Below, one piece after another: positions 30,175 to 41,200 of a stretch of DNA of 64,000 nt. The translations under genes were made by a program, and so were the position numbers. Each line of letters begins with the position of its first letter. Within the stretch, counting starts at the first letter, position 1. The stretch comes from Desulfurispora thermophila DSM 16022. GTDB taxonomy: Bacteria; Bacillota; Desulfotomaculia; Desulfotomaculales; Desulfurisporaceae. The DNA lies in the NCBI RefSeq assembly GCF_000376385.1, contig NZ_AQWN01000012.1, positions 1 through 64,000 on the forward strand, written 5' to 3'. The notes under the pieces were generated by a model. It saw only the letters and a program-made list of their open reading frames with translations, ran no database searches and was not told the DNA's origin.

Positions 30175-31891
30175 GCTGCCGCCCCTTTTTCCCCGGCAGC
30201 TGCCTCTCAAACGTATGGACCGGCGAGACTGGAAAGAGAATAAAAACCCGGCCATGCGCCTTTTTGGCAAACGGTTTTTTGTGGATCAGCGGGCCATGGA
30301 GTTGCTGGTCGAGTTTTTGGGTGTGCTGCTGACCCGGGAAAAATGGATTGGCCGTGCTGAAAGGCCGGCCCACAGGCAGGATTGGGCGCAGAAAAGCGTG
30401 CTGCCTCCCCTGCCCGTTTTGCGCAGCTGGCCGGAAAACCAGGCGCTTTGCTACCGCCTGCCGGTACATCTAAATGTGAAGCTGCTGGCCTTTTTCCGGC
30501 GCACCCCGCCGGACAAGCAGCATGCAGTGCATGAACAGCAGTATATCCGGCTGCGGCAGGAACTGAAGGAAAGGCTGGGCTCCCGGGACCGTGTGGGAAC
30601 GGCCCGGGCGGACGTGCTGGAGCAGTTGCTGGCCGGGCTGCAGGGATCGGGTGCCGGACGCCTCTGGTCGGCCCGTACCTTTTACCCCCTGGCGCCGGCT
30701 TTGCTTATGCAAGAGACCATTTTTAATATTACAAAAACCAAATCCAAAGAAAAAAAGGATGGGGAATTGAGCTGGGAAGATACCATTGAAAAATTAAATG
30801 AATATTACAGTGTTTCCAAACACCGTTTCCTGGCCCGGGGTGGTGAGGTGCTGTATTTGCAGCTGTGCAATCTTTTTCGCACTTCCCCGGAGGAGTTTGG
30901 TGCCTGGCTGGGCCGCTGGCAGGATGTGCTGGAGGTGCGGCCCGAGGAGGCTGATCTGGAGCAGTTGCACTCCGGCCTGAACCGCTACCTGCCGGAACTG
31001 GCCGGGGGCGCGCTGGGCCGGCTGCTGCAGCATCTGGTGGATTATATCGAGAACCTGGACCCCGAAACCAGGCAGAAAGTGGCGGAAAAGGTGGGTACAC
31101 TGGAATGTGAGTACTGTGCGGCCGACACCTGGCCGGAAACCTACCTGTTTGCAGTGGAGCTGTACCGTTTGCTGCAGGCTGATCTGGATCCGGTGCAGCG
31201 TCTGGATATGCTCATGCTGCTTTGCGCGCTGCAGGTGCTGCGGACCATCTGTGCCCAGAGTGCCCGTTACGGGGGCAGGGGAGAAAGGCCCGCTCCGGAA
31301 AATCCGCTGGGTTACACCTGGCTCTTTACGCCCGGCCGGGCTTCTCCCGCCCTGCGCCTGGCGGCGGCCGGTCATCTGGAAGTGCTGCAGACCATGATCT
31401 ATACTGCACTGCGCCATCCGGCACTGGAAAGTTATGTTCAGAGGGCGGTGCAGGAACTGAAAGGCGGCGCCGGTGCAAAGACCTTGAAAAAAGAAGCGGG
31501 CAAACTGTGGAAGGAAGCCGATGATAAGTACGGTTACAAGCTGCTGCTTTCCCTGGGCAAGCAGGTGGGCATCATTGCTCCCCGCACCGGTCGGGGAGCC
31601 CGCTTTGTGCTGGAGGAAAGGCTGCTGCGCCTGCTGGTGCTCACGGTCTTGCCCCCCGGGCACAGCTGTACCTATCCCGAGTTTTTGCAGCGGGTTTATG
31701 CTCATTACGGCATCGCTCTGGAGGGAGTGCAGTTGCGGGAGGCCCTGCGCTTTGCGGGCCGGTTTGCCGGTACCGATTTTATCCTGCCGGAGAGAGAATG
31801 GCCCGTTGCCATGCTGCGGGCGGCCGGTTTTCTGGTGGAACTGTCCGATGCTTTTTCGCTGGTGAAAAACACCTTTGGTTCAACTAGCTGA
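30167..31891 (+). CDS. Restriction-module protein of unknown fold (DptG/SspG position)
   Basis: This 574-residue soluble protein has no motif I can name. It is leucine- and arginine-rich, mostly helical by composition, with a basic N-terminal third (MNELPPLFPRQLPLKRMDRR) and a Lys/Glu-rich segment around residue 190 (TKSKEKKDGELSWED). ATG at 30167 with GGAGG eight to nine bases upstream is preferred over 30140. It overlaps the preceding gene by 8 bp and precedes the HerA-like ATPase by 16 bp. Synteny with DptF-DptG-DptH suggests the G subunit; sequence alone does not prove it. Confidence 0.55.
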   Translation: MNELPPLFPRQLPLKRMDRRDWKENKNPAMRLFGKRFFVDQRAMELLVEFLGVLLTREKWIGRAERPAHRQDWAQKSVLPPLPVLRSWPENQALCYRLPVHLNVKLLAFFRRTPPDKQHAVHEQQYIRLRQELKERLGSRDRVGTARADVLEQLLAGLQGSGAGRLWSARTFYPLAPALLMQETIFNITKTKSKEKKDGELSWEDTIEKLNEYYSVSKHRFLARGGEVLYLQLCNLFRTSPEEFGAWLGRWQDVLEVRPEEADLEQLHSGLNRYLPELAGGALGRLLQHLVDYIENLDPETRQKVAEKVGTLECEYCAADTWPETYLFAVELYRLLQADLDPVQRLDMLMLLCALQVLRTICAQSARYGGRGERPAPENPLGYTWLFTPGRASPALRLAAAGHLEVLQTMIYTALRHPALESYVQRAVQELKGGAGAKTLKKEAGKLWKEADDKYGYKLLLSLGKQVGIIAPRTGRGARFVLEERLLRLLVLTVLPPGHSCTYPEFLQRVYAHYGIALEGVQLREALRFAGRFAGTDFILPEREWPVAMLRAAGFLVELSDAFSLVKNTFGSTS

Positions 31892-31907
31892 TAAAGGAGC
31901 GTTCGGC

Positions 31908-34900
31908 ATGTATTTTTTGTTGAACACGGTTTTGGACTGGCTGCAAAGACAGCTGGATGCATTGACCGGGGAACAGCAAAAACTGGTTGTCGTGCTGCCC
32001 TCCTGGGATAGCGGTTTGCTGCTGGCTCTGGGCCAGCGGCTGCGCGAGCTGGTGGCCGGCTGGCCCCTTCCCATACAACTCCGGTACAGTGTGGCCTATC
32101 GGCTGGGGCAGGAATGGCGGCAAAAGGGTTCTTTGGCGCAGCAGCAGGATCTGGCGGAGATCAGGCGGCAGGGCTGGTACAATGAGGATGACAACCTGAC
32201 CGGGCAGCGCAATCAGCTGCCGGAAGACCGGCCGCTGCTGGTTGTGCTGGCCGGGGCGGAGCACATTCCCGACCGGCACAGCCTGCAGGATTTTTATCAT
32301 TTGGATCAACCGGCGCTCTGGCGGGAAGCGCTGGCCGGCAGTACCCGGGCCTGGGTGGCGGAAAAATTTGCCCGGGCTTTGGGCCAGGAGACAGCCGACG
32401 GTGTAGAACTGGCCAGCGCCGTGCTGGATTACCTCTACGAGCGCGGGCTGGCCGATTTACCGGCCATCAGTGTTTTTCTGGAAAACCTGGACCTGCAGCC
32501 GGCAGACAGCGGACAGATCGCCTGCCGGCTGCTGCTGGGCAGTTTGCCCGCTCTGGGTCAGCCGGCGCTATCCGGACTGGTGCTAAAAAAGATTTCCCGT
32601 TCAGCTAAAGGTGGCCCGAAGGCCTTCTGGCGCGGGAAATGTGCGGGTTACCTGCAGCAGGCCCAGCAGTTTTTCAGCTACCGGTCCTTTCTGTCCCCTG
32701 CCGACCGGGAGAAGTATTTAGAAATTATTCAGAAGCTGCTTGATCATGATGCCGCGCTGGAGCGGCTGGAAAGCCGGGAATGGCGGCTGGGAGTTTACCG
32801 GACGGCGGAGGAACTGCTGCGGGCGGTAGAGCAATACATTGCCCAGCCTGCGCCGGCCCTGGCCGATGCGCTGCGCCGGGTCGACTTTGTGCTGATCAGC
32901 GATGAGATCTTGAATTATAAGCCCAAAAAGACAGATATGGAACCGCCGGATACGGATCCGCCCCCCTCCCGGGGGCCGGTCCGCCTGGAAGGACTGCTGC
33001 CCGAGGTGTTTTTGCGGGCCATCTGGCTGACCGCCTGTGAGATGAAGAAAGAATGGAAAGGTGTGCGGCTGGAGGATGTTGCCCGGATCAGGCTGCAGAG
33101 CGAGGTTTTTAAGCATGATTTCGTACCGCTGCAGGACGAGGAGGCGGAAGGAGCCGATGAGCGGGCGCAAGAGTTTTTACAGCACCTGCTGGGCGGTATA
33201 GATGGCTGGCTGGCCTACGGCCTGCAGCTGGGCACGAGTGACCAGGAACTGGGAGTGGAAATAAATCTGTGCCCGGCCGGCCGGGCGGCGGAAGAGCTAA
33301 CCTATGTATACAGCGGGGCGTCCATCCCCCGCCTGGAGTTTTATTGTGCTTTTGTTCACCGGGATGGCGAAACGCTGCAGCGGAAATTTTACTGGCCTCT
33401 GCCGGACCATCATCCCTGCCGCTTGCTGGAGGCTCTGTTAAAGTGGGCATATGAGTATTACCAGGATAGAGCCAGCGGGCTGCCCCTGTTTTATTTGTCC
33501 GGAGTGAACAGCCTGGTGGGAGTGCGCCAGGACGAGGAGGCCTGCCGGTTGCTGCTGCGCTTTTTGCAGGGCGATCCGGAGCAAAAGCGGATAGTGGATC
33601 TGCTGGAGTTTACCGCGCAGCCGGGGGGTGAACAACCCGGGAAAGCTCTAAAAGAGTTGGCTTTTTATTACCAGCAGTTTATCAAGGCTACTTATGAACG
33701 GGGGCTGTTTTCTGCCCTGGACGTGCGCAGGCATAGTGAGATGGAATACAACAACATGGCCGGGGCCTATCTGCAGTCTTTGGAGCAATGTCTGCAAAGT
33801 GTCGGTACAGCAGGCAAAGAGGCGATGTTGTTACTGTACAAGGCCTTTTTAGTGGTGGACAGTTCTCTGTACGGTAAACCCGGGTCGGTGTGGGAAAAGG
33901 ATCTGCCGGCGGCGCTGGTTACACCGCTGCATCCGGTGATGCTGGAGATGCTTCACTTTCAGTTCAGCTACCTGCTGGAATGTTTGGTTTATCTGCTGGA
34001 AAAGGGACTGAGCGGCAGCCGGGAGGTGGCTTTTAATGCCGCCAGCTGGCAGCGGCTGGTGGAACTGGCGGCGGTACGACGGGCTCTGGGAGTGGTGATC
34101 AGCGGACAGAAACTGGAGGGTATGGGGCGCGATTTCGCCTATCTGCAGGTGCTGGGTCAGGCCGGTGCGGACGATGGGGAAACCGACAGCCTGGATTTTG
34201 CCGAGGAGGAAATGGATGAGGAAGATGAAGATGACCATCCGGAATATTTGCAGCGGGGTCGGCTGGCCGAACTGGTCAAAGGCATTTTGCTGGACTATCA
34301 GGAGATGCACCCCTATGCTGCCGATGGACTGACACTGGCGGTTTATGCCGGACGTTCCCTGCCCCAGATTCTGGCCGGTGTGGATGAATTTTTGCGGATC
34401 ATGGTGAAGGAGCGGGAAGAGGAGGCGGCAGACTACTATACGTTGCAGCTGATGGTGTATACCAGGGCCCACAGTGAGTGGACGGTGCGGCGCTGGCTAA
34501 GGGCCTGGCAGCAGAGCTGGCAGCAGGGCGATGTCGGAGGAGAAGGTGCTCACTGGAGCCACTGCCGTTTGACCGTGCAGTACCGGATGGTAGAAGATAA
34601 AAAGTTTATAGACCTGGAGGGCATGTTAAGAGATAACCGCTGCGATCTGATCTTTTTAAGTGAATTTTTTATGGACAGTGAAAGCGAGTTTTATCCGCTG
34701 GAGCAAGATTTTTCCCGTTTGACGGAAAATTACCGCTATTTCCCGGTGCTGGAAAAGGTGTGCTGTCGCAACCGGGGTGCCGGGAGTGAATACAAGCGGC
34801 AGCGGGTGTTGACCAATCACCGCTTTCGCAGGGCTACCGCCCATGCCCGGCTGGTGCACCGGCTGCAAAATCCGGTTAGTCCGCACGGGCAGGTTTTGCT

Positions 34901-37343
34901 TCTGGAAACGCGTGGTGTGGGAGATTTTCAAAAGGTGTTGCGTGCCGCTCACGCCAGCGGTGTGTGGGTGGTGTGTATTGATCCGGCTATGGACGAATAT
35001 GTGATTACTTCTCTGGAGGATGATGGTAAAAAAAGTCCGGATATTATCGGTTTTGGCACCGGGGTGGGCTCCCACGGTGAGGCCAATTTCACCATTTCCA
35101 CCAGCCTCTTTAAATTGTCCGGTGTGCAGGACAGGATTGCCCGCTGGGTGCGCAAGCTGTTTCCCGGCCAGTTAACCGAAAGCCAGGCCGGGGAAATAGC
35201 CCGGGCTTTTTGCCGGCGCGATCCGGATCAGCGACCGTATTTAAGCGGCCTGTCGCTGATCAAGTCTACCGGACCGGAAAGGTTTTTCCACGAATTTGTG
35301 GCCGGAAGCATGGTACGCCTTATGCTCCAGCAGCAGGCGGAGGAAGATAGTTTTTGTGATGTACTGGTTTCCCTGGATGCTTTTCCCCACTGGTTCAAGC
35401 GGGATGAGCAGCGCCCCGATTTTCTGCACCTGAAAGCTGCTCTGGTCGGCGGCCGGGTGCGGGTGCAGGCCCGTCTACTGGAGTGCAAACTGGGCAGGGA
35501 AAATGAGGAGCATGTGCAAAAAGCCGGGCAGCAGCTGCGGGCAGGCCTTTGTCAGCTGGCGGAGCGGTTTATGCCCTGCCCGCCGGGGGCTATAGCGGGT
35601 GTGCAGGACAGACCGGACCAGCGTTACTGGTGGCTGCAGTTGCACCGGTTGATTGCCAGCCACGGTGTGAGCGGCGAGCAGTACGACAGGGTACTGGCAG
35701 CCCTGGAACTGCTCAGCGAGGGGTATTTTGATCTGGAGTGGCAGGCGGCGGCCTTTGTTTTCTGGACCGACCGGCCGGGGGATGAGATACAGCGCGAGGT
35801 GCTCTGTGAGGTGGAACTGCCGGGCCAGAATGTGCTGACTGTACCGGTATTTCGGTGTGGCCGGGATTTTATCCAGCGCCTTTGTTTGCGCAATGACCAG
35901 CCGGTGGAGCTGCTGGATTGGCCGGTTTGCCGGTATGTTGGCCGCGAGCTGCCGGCTATAGCGGGAGCGGCTGCTGAAACACCGGCAGATCCCCCTGTTC
36001 TGGAAGATGACGGGGGAAGCGTTTCGCCGGTTTCGGAAGAGGAAGTGCCAGAAACAATATCTCCGGTGCCTTGCGGGGCTGACGAAACGTGGCAGCGGCG
36101 GTGTCTGCCGGATTTGTTGACTGCCCAAACACAAGTGGCGACAGCGGCGGAAGCATTAATCGAGGGCGATGCTGCGGTTCGGTCGGTTGAGGAATGTCAA
36201 CCTGTGCCGCAGCGTATATTGCTGGGGTATGGTGCGGGTGAGCGCCCGGTGTACTGGGAGTTCGGTCACCCGGATTTGCCCAACCGGCACCTGTTGATTT
36301 TCGGCGCTTCGGGTACGGGCAAGACTTATGCCATCCAGTGTTTGCTGGCCGAGCTGGGCCGGCACGGCGCAAACAGCTTGATTGTGGATTACACCAGCGG
36401 CTTTACCAGCGGGCAGCTGAACCCGCTGTTTGTCCAGCATTTTGCGCCCCGCCAGCATGTGGTGCGCCAGCAGCCGCTGGGGATCAACCCATTCCGGCGG
36501 CAGAGGTACGTGGAGGAAGGTATTGAACTGATTGATAATCCAGCTCAGGTGGCCGGGCGGTTGGCGGGCCTGCTGGGCAAGGTTTACCATCTGGGGGAAC
36601 AACAGTATGCAACGCTGTACAATATCATCCAGGAAGGGGTACAGCAGGCCGGAGACGGCTTTACCCTGCCCGGCCTGCTGGAAAAACTGCGGGAGTACAG
36701 TGAAGCCGGGGGACATAATGCCAGCCAGGCTCTTTCGGTTTTTAATAAGATCCGCCCCTTTGTGGATATGAATCCATTGGGGCCGGGGCGCAGCGGCTGG
36801 GAAGAATTGTTCACCGACCGGCAAAACCGCTGTCATGTGATCCAGTTGATCGGCTTTGAAGCCCAGATGGCCCAGTTGATCACCGAATTTGTGCTGCTGG
36901 ATCTGTACTGGTATTACCGTTCCTGCGGCAGTGAAGCCCGGCCCCGCCCGGTGGTGCTGGATGAGGTGCAGAACCTGGACCACAGCGAGGGCGGGTCGCT
37001 TTCCAATATGCTGCGGGAGGGGCGCAAGTTTGGCCTTTCCCTGCTTTTGGCTACCCAGACGCTGAGTAATTTGAAGCAGGAGGAACGCGACCGCCTCTTC
37101 CAGGCCGCCCACAAGCTGTTCTTCCGCCCGGCCGATACCGAGCTGCGTTCCTTTGCCAGCATTATCGCCCAGGCTACCGGCGGGCAGGTGGAAGACTGGG
37201 TGCAGCGGCTGGCCAGCCTGGGTCGGGGTGAGTGCTATTCGCTGGGCTACGCCCGACGAGAAGGCGATGATAAGCTAAGGGCCAATTACTGTGTCAAGAT
37301 CAAAGTGACCTCGCTGAAAAAGCGCCTGACAGGAGAGGATTAA
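31908..37343 (+). CDS. Giant HerA/FtsK-like ATPase, DptH/SspH-like
   Basis: The 1811-residue protein has a large N-terminal region (1 to about 1400) without recognisable motifs. It includes an acidic stretch (EEEMDEEDEDDHPE) near residue 765. The C-terminal HerA-type translocase domain has Walker A FGASGTGKTYAIQ near 1465 and Walker B RPVVLDEVQNLD near 1680. LLLATQTLSNL near 1705 is followed by a terminal arginine-rich segment. Size and C-terminal ATPase match DptH/DndH of phosphorothioation-dependent restriction. The start at 31908 follows AAAGGAG; an ORF from 31875 overlaps the previous gene. The next gene begins one base after its stop. Confidence 0.7.
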   Translation: MYFLLNTVLDWLQRQLDALTGEQQKLVVVLPSWDSGLLLALGQRLRELVAGWPLPIQLRYSVAYRLGQEWRQKGSLAQQQDLAEIRRQGWYNEDDNLTGQRNQLPEDRPLLVVLAGAEHIPDRHSLQDFYHLDQPALWREALAGSTRAWVAEKFARALGQETADGVELASAVLDYLYERGLADLPAISVFLENLDLQPADSGQIACRLLLGSLPALGQPALSGLVLKKISRSAKGGPKAFWRGKCAGYLQQAQQFFSYRSFLSPADREKYLEIIQKLLDHDAALERLESREWRLGVYRTAEELLRAVEQYIAQPAPALADALRRVDFVLISDEILNYKPKKTDMEPPDTDPPPSRGPVRLEGLLPEVFLRAIWLTACEMKKEWKGVRLEDVARIRLQSEVFKHDFVPLQDEEAEGADERAQEFLQHLLGGIDGWLAYGLQLGTSDQELGVEINLCPAGRAAEELTYVYSGASIPRLEFYCAFVHRDGETLQRKFYWPLPDHHPCRLLEALLKWAYEYYQDRASGLPLFYLSGVNSLVGVRQDEEACRLLLRFLQGDPEQKRIVDLLEFTAQPGGEQPGKALKELAFYYQQFIKATYERGLFSALDVRRHSEMEYNNMAGAYLQSLEQCLQSVGTAGKEAMLLLYKAFLVVDSSLYGKPGSVWEKDLPAALVTPLHPVMLEMLHFQFSYLLECLVYLLEKGLSGSREVAFNAASWQRLVELAAVRRALGVVISGQKLEGMGRDFAYLQVLGQAGADDGETDSLDFAEEEMDEEDEDDHPEYLQRGRLAELVKGILLDYQEMHPYAADGLTLAVYAGRSLPQILAGVDEFLRIMVKEREEEAADYYTLQLMVYTRAHSEWTVRRWLRAWQQSWQQGDVGGEGAHWSHCRLTVQYRMVEDKKFIDLEGMLRDNRCDLIFLSEFFMDSESEFYPLEQDFSRLTENYRYFPVLEKVCCRNRGAGSEYKRQRVLTNHRFRRATAHARLVHRLQNPVSPHGQVLLLETRGVGDFQKVLRAAHASGVWVVCIDPAMDEYVITSLEDDGKKSPDIIGFGTGVGSHGEANFTISTSLFKLSGVQDRIARWVRKLFPGQLTESQAGEIARAFCRRDPDQRPYLSGLSLIKSTGPERFFHEFVAGSMVRLMLQQQAEEDSFCDVLVSLDAFPHWFKRDEQRPDFLHLKAALVGGRVRVQARLLECKLGRENEEHVQKAGQQLRAGLCQLAERFMPCPPGAIAGVQDRPDQRYWWLQLHRLIASHGVSGEQYDRVLAALELLSEGYFDLEWQAAAFVFWTDRPGDEIQREVLCEVELPGQNVLTVPVFRCGRDFIQRLCLRNDQPVELLDWPVCRYVGRELPAIAGAAAETPADPPVLEDDGGSVSPVSEEEVPETISPVPCGADETWQRRCLPDLLTAQTQVATAAEALIEGDAAVRSVEECQPVPQRILLGYGAGERPVYWEFGHPDLPNRHLLIFGASGTGKTYAIQCLLAELGRHGANSLIVDYTSGFTSGQLNPLFVQHFAPRQHVVRQQPLGINPFRRQRYVEEGIELIDNPAQVAGRLAGLLGKVYHLGEQQYATLYNIIQEGVQQAGDGFTLPGLLEKLREYSEAGGHNASQALSVFNKIRPFVDMNPLGPGRSGWEELFTDRQNRCHVIQLIGFEAQMAQLITEFVLLDLYWYYRSCGSEARPRPVVLDEVQNLDHSEGGSLSNMLREGRKFGLSLLLATQTLSNLKQEERDRLFQAAHKLFFRPADTELRSFASIIAQATGGQVEDWVQRLASLGRGECYSLGYARREGDDKLRANYCVKIKVTSLKKRLTGED

Positions 37344-37344
37344 G

Positions 37345-38178
37345 GTGAGTGAGCTTTTGCCCATCAATTTTCATAAAACTTTCCTGCCCGAGCGGCGCCT
37401 GCTGGGTGCTTTGCTGGAATACGCCGCTCTGGGCAGGGAGGGCAATTACCAGGAGATAGCCAGGGACACCGGCATACCCATGGGCAAATCTTCGGGCAAG
37501 GTACCGGCCATGCTTGATTATGCCCGCGGCATGGGACTGATCACGCTGGTCCGGGGCGGCGGGCCGGGTCGCAAAAGGCCCCGGCTGACCGGCTTCGGGC
37601 AGGTGGTATACGCTGCGGATCGCTATCTGGGACGTCCCTTTAGCCAGTGGCTGGCGCACATGCACCTGTGTTTGCCCCGGGGGGGAGCGGTGGCCTGGCA
37701 TCTGGTGTTTGTGACCGGGCGCCGGGCGCTGGGCAGCCGTTTTGCGGCTGACCGGGTGGAGCATTATCTGGTGGAACACTTTGGGCCGGGGCGCAGCCGC
37801 ACCGGCCCGCTCCTGCGCACATACCTGGAAGATGCTGCGCTGGGCCGGGCGGGGGTGCTGGTTAGGCAGCAGGATGAGCTGACGCGCCGCCGGGCGCCCC
37901 TGGAAGAGCCTTATGCTCTGCCCTATGCCGCCTTTATTCTGGAGCTGTGGGAGAAATTTTTCCCCGGTCGGGAACAGATTACGGCGGATGAACTGGCAGG
38001 AGAAACCGGCTGGCCGGAGATGTGTTTGTGGTCCCGGGAGGAGCTGGAACAGGCCCTGGAACTGGTGGAACAGACCGGATTTTTTACTCTGGACCGGCAG
38101 CGGCGGCCCTGGATTCTGGAAAGGCGGGCGGTGGCTGCCGATGCCTGGCAGGAGCTGGGCCGGGCCTGGGAGGAATAG
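37345..38178 (+). CDS. Second, divergent DUF4007/SspB-like protein
   Basis: The 277 residues parallel the first DUF4007 protein block by block. FHKTFLPERRLL matches HETFTPRYGWL, GKSSGKVPAMLDYARGMGLI matches GKNMVVAIRFWCLCCKLI, and LTGFGQVVYAADRYLG matches LTELAQKLF...YLED. FSQWLAHMHLCLP and AVAWHLVFV match the LLHW and WPLAFN segments. Identity is low, so this is a distant paralogue recognised by motif order. The start is GTG at 37345 behind AGGAGAGG, one base after the HerA-like gene. It may be a nicking or DNA-recognition partner for the ATPase that follows, mirroring the sspB-sspC pair. Confidence 0.6.
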   Translation: MSELLPINFHKTFLPERRLLGALLEYAALGREGNYQEIARDTGIPMGKSSGKVPAMLDYARGMGLITLVRGGGPGRKRPRLTGFGQVVYAADRYLGRPFSQWLAHMHLCLPRGGAVAWHLVFVTGRRALGSRFAADRVEHYLVEHFGPGRSRTGPLLRTYLEDAALGRAGVLVRQQDELTRRRAPLEEPYALPYAAFILELWEKFFPGREQITADELAGETGWPEMCLWSREELEQALELVEQTGFFTLDRQRRPWILERRAVAADAWQELGRAWEE

Positions 38179-38253
38179 CCCTGCCTCCTGGAGAGAACCA
38201 GAGAAGACAGTCCGACAAGCCCTGGCCGGAGGCTGGAATGAGGAGTGATCGTG

Positions 38254-41200
38254 ATGCGCTGGCAGGATATTGTTGACCTGCGGCAGGATTTGTTATTCAA
38301 CGGGGCGGTAGCATTAAGCTGGCTTGAGGAAAACCCCATGCTGGCTGAAAAGGCGGCACGGCATTTCATTTTCCACGGTCCGAGCGATAGTACGGCCGGG
38401 CTTACCGATACGGCCAGTTTTACCGCCGAGCTGTTGGAACGACTGACCGGTGGAGGAAACGATCCCTTTATGATGGCCGTAGCCGGTTATGGTACGGGTA
38501 AATCCCACCTGGCGGTCACTTTGAGCACGCTGCTGACCGAACCCCGGAGCCAGCTGGCCGGGGAAATTTTGGAACATCTGGAACTGGCCGATCGGGAAAT
38601 GGCTGCCCGGGTGAGGGAGTATCTGGCTGGACTGCCGCAACCTTATCTGGTGGTGGCCATCAATGGCATGCGAGACTTCGATCTGGGTCAGGAAATTATC
38701 CGCCAGGTGCTGCGCACTTTGCAGCGGCTAGGCATCAGTACATCGGTGCTGGAGGAATTGCGGCCCCGCTTCAAGACAGCGATTAATTTTGTGCGGTCTT
38801 TTTATACTCACCTGCAGGAGGATTTTGTGGCCCGGTTTGGTGATGGGTGCACCGAGGGGCAGATTGTATCCCTTTTGCAGGAGCAGGATGAGCTGGCTTT
38901 TCGAGCGGTAAGCGAGATATACAGCCAGAAGATGGGGGCGCCCATTCACACGGTGGGCCAGGAATCGCTGCCTGATTTCATCCGGGTAGTACAGGAGCAT
39001 TACTGCGGCCCCAATCGCCCCTTTGCCGGCCTGTTGATAATATTTGATGAATTTGGCCGCTATCTGGAGTTTGCTGTGCAAAAGCCCCATGTGGCCGGAT
39101 CCGGTGTACTGCAGCAGCTTTTTGAGGCGGTGCAGACCTACGGTCAGCGGGTTTTTCTGTTGCTATTTATTCAGTATGAGCTGCGGGCCTATATTTCCCG
39201 CGTGGCTCCCGAGCTGCGGGATGAGCTGGATCGCTATGTGACCCGCTATGATGCTGTGAGTCGTTACCGTCTTTCCAGCAATCTGGAGACCTTGATCGCC
39301 AGTTTGCTGGCCACAAAGAATGCCGATGAACTGCAGCGGCGGGTGGCGGAAAACCGGGGCGAATATGAAAAGTGTTGGCAGCTGCTGTCCGGGATGCTGC
39401 CGGTGTCTGCTGTTCGCCCCCTCTGGCGAAATCGGGATGATTATCAACGGGTGGTCTGTAAAGGTTGCTGGCCGCTGCATCCGCTTTCCACCTGGCTGTT
39501 GCAGCGCCTGGCGGCGGGCCGGGAACTGCAGCAGCGCTCGGCGGTTACGCTGCTGGTGGAGGCCTACCGCTTTGCAGCGGAGCGGGAACAGCCGCCGACG
39601 GCGCTGCTCCGGCCGGTAGATTTGCTCACCGGGGATCTGCTGGAGGAGTTTGTGGCCAGCGAACGCCTGGGCGGCAGAGGTGCGGCGGCCCAGGCCTACC
39701 AGGAAGTGATACACAAGTATGGGCAGCGTTTTTCGCCCGAGGAGAGCACGGTGCTCAAGGCGGTGCTGCTGGCAACCCGCCTGGGGCTGAAGATAGAGAA
39801 CCGTACCGTTTATCGAGCCCTGCTGGTTCAGTGCTGCGGATTGTCCGAGGAAGATTTGGTGGCAACTCTGGAGGCGCTGGAGGGAGAATACGGGGTTTTA
39901 AGCTGGAATGCGGCTCTGTGCCAGTACGACATTGTGGCCGATGCGGTACCGCGTCAGGAATTTCTGGAACGCTTAAAACAGCGGGCCAAAGGGGTGGGGA
40001 TGCAGCAGCGGGCGGAGATTTTCCGTCGTCAACTGGCCGGCTGGCTGGAGAAGAAGGAATATCTAGTGGATTTTGCCAGGGAAAATAACATTGCCACACC
40101 GGAATTCAGGTACGAGGTGGTTTTTAGCGATATAACCCTGCTAAAGGCCCAGCTGGAGTTTGCCCTGGGCAGCTGGCGGGAAGCGCTGGCGCCAGACAGG
40201 AGCCGGGGTCGGTTGATTTACTGTTATGTGGGACCGGAAAGCCACCTGGAACTGGTGCGGCAGGAGACACAGCGTCAGGTGGACCACCTGCTGGCCGGGG
40301 AGGCGGCTGCCGGCCGCTACGGGGCGCCGCTGGCCGTAGTATTTTTGCCCGACAGTCAGGGCGAGCTGGGCCAGCTGCTGGCCGAGTACTGGGTACTGCA
40401 GGAAGAGATGAGCCCGGAGGAAAGATCCCGCTATGGCCACTTCATCCAGGAACGGCAGACATCCCTGCTGCGGGAGATGGATGACTGCTTTAACCGGCTG
40501 GTGGAATGCCGTCAGTATTTGACCGCTACAGGCGGGATGGTGTGCGGTGGGGAACTTTCCCGGGTGCTGAATAATCTGTTTGCGGATGTCTACCCGGCCC
40601 GCATTCCTTTTCCTTTTGACGGTTTTGAGAAGACTAAAGGCCTGGCGGCGGGAGATTGTGAGACTTTTACCCGGCAGCTTTTCCAGGGCGGTTTAACCAA
40701 AGACTGGATTGCCGCCCTGCCGTCCCGCACAAAAAATCGGGCTACTGAGTTATTTATTAAAACCTGGCAGGCAATGGGCGATACCGGACAGGTGCGGCTG
40801 AAACCGGGCCACCCGGCAGTGCGCCGCCTGTTTGACTGGCTGGACAGCTGGCTGGAAAAGGGCGAGGCGGACATCCCGGCTGCCCTGGACCCGGCAGAAC
40901 AGATGGAAACCGGGACGGTGGAAGGTACTGTTGATGCCGGGGGCGGCGGATTGCTTTCCCTGGGTCGGGTTTTGCGGATTTTTTGTGGTCCGCCTTTTGG
41001 CCTGAACCTGGCTTCGGCCGGGCTGGTGCTGGGGCTTTATTATTGCCGTCGTCAGGACAGCTTGCAGTTGCTGCACAAAGGCCAGCCGCTGAAAACAGCG
41101 GACTGGCTGCACCTGGCCTTTGCCGGCAAATTCCTGGATCTGGCGGTACTGGATGAAACCGGGTTCTGCCGCATTTCCCAGCAGGATGTTTCGGAATGGC

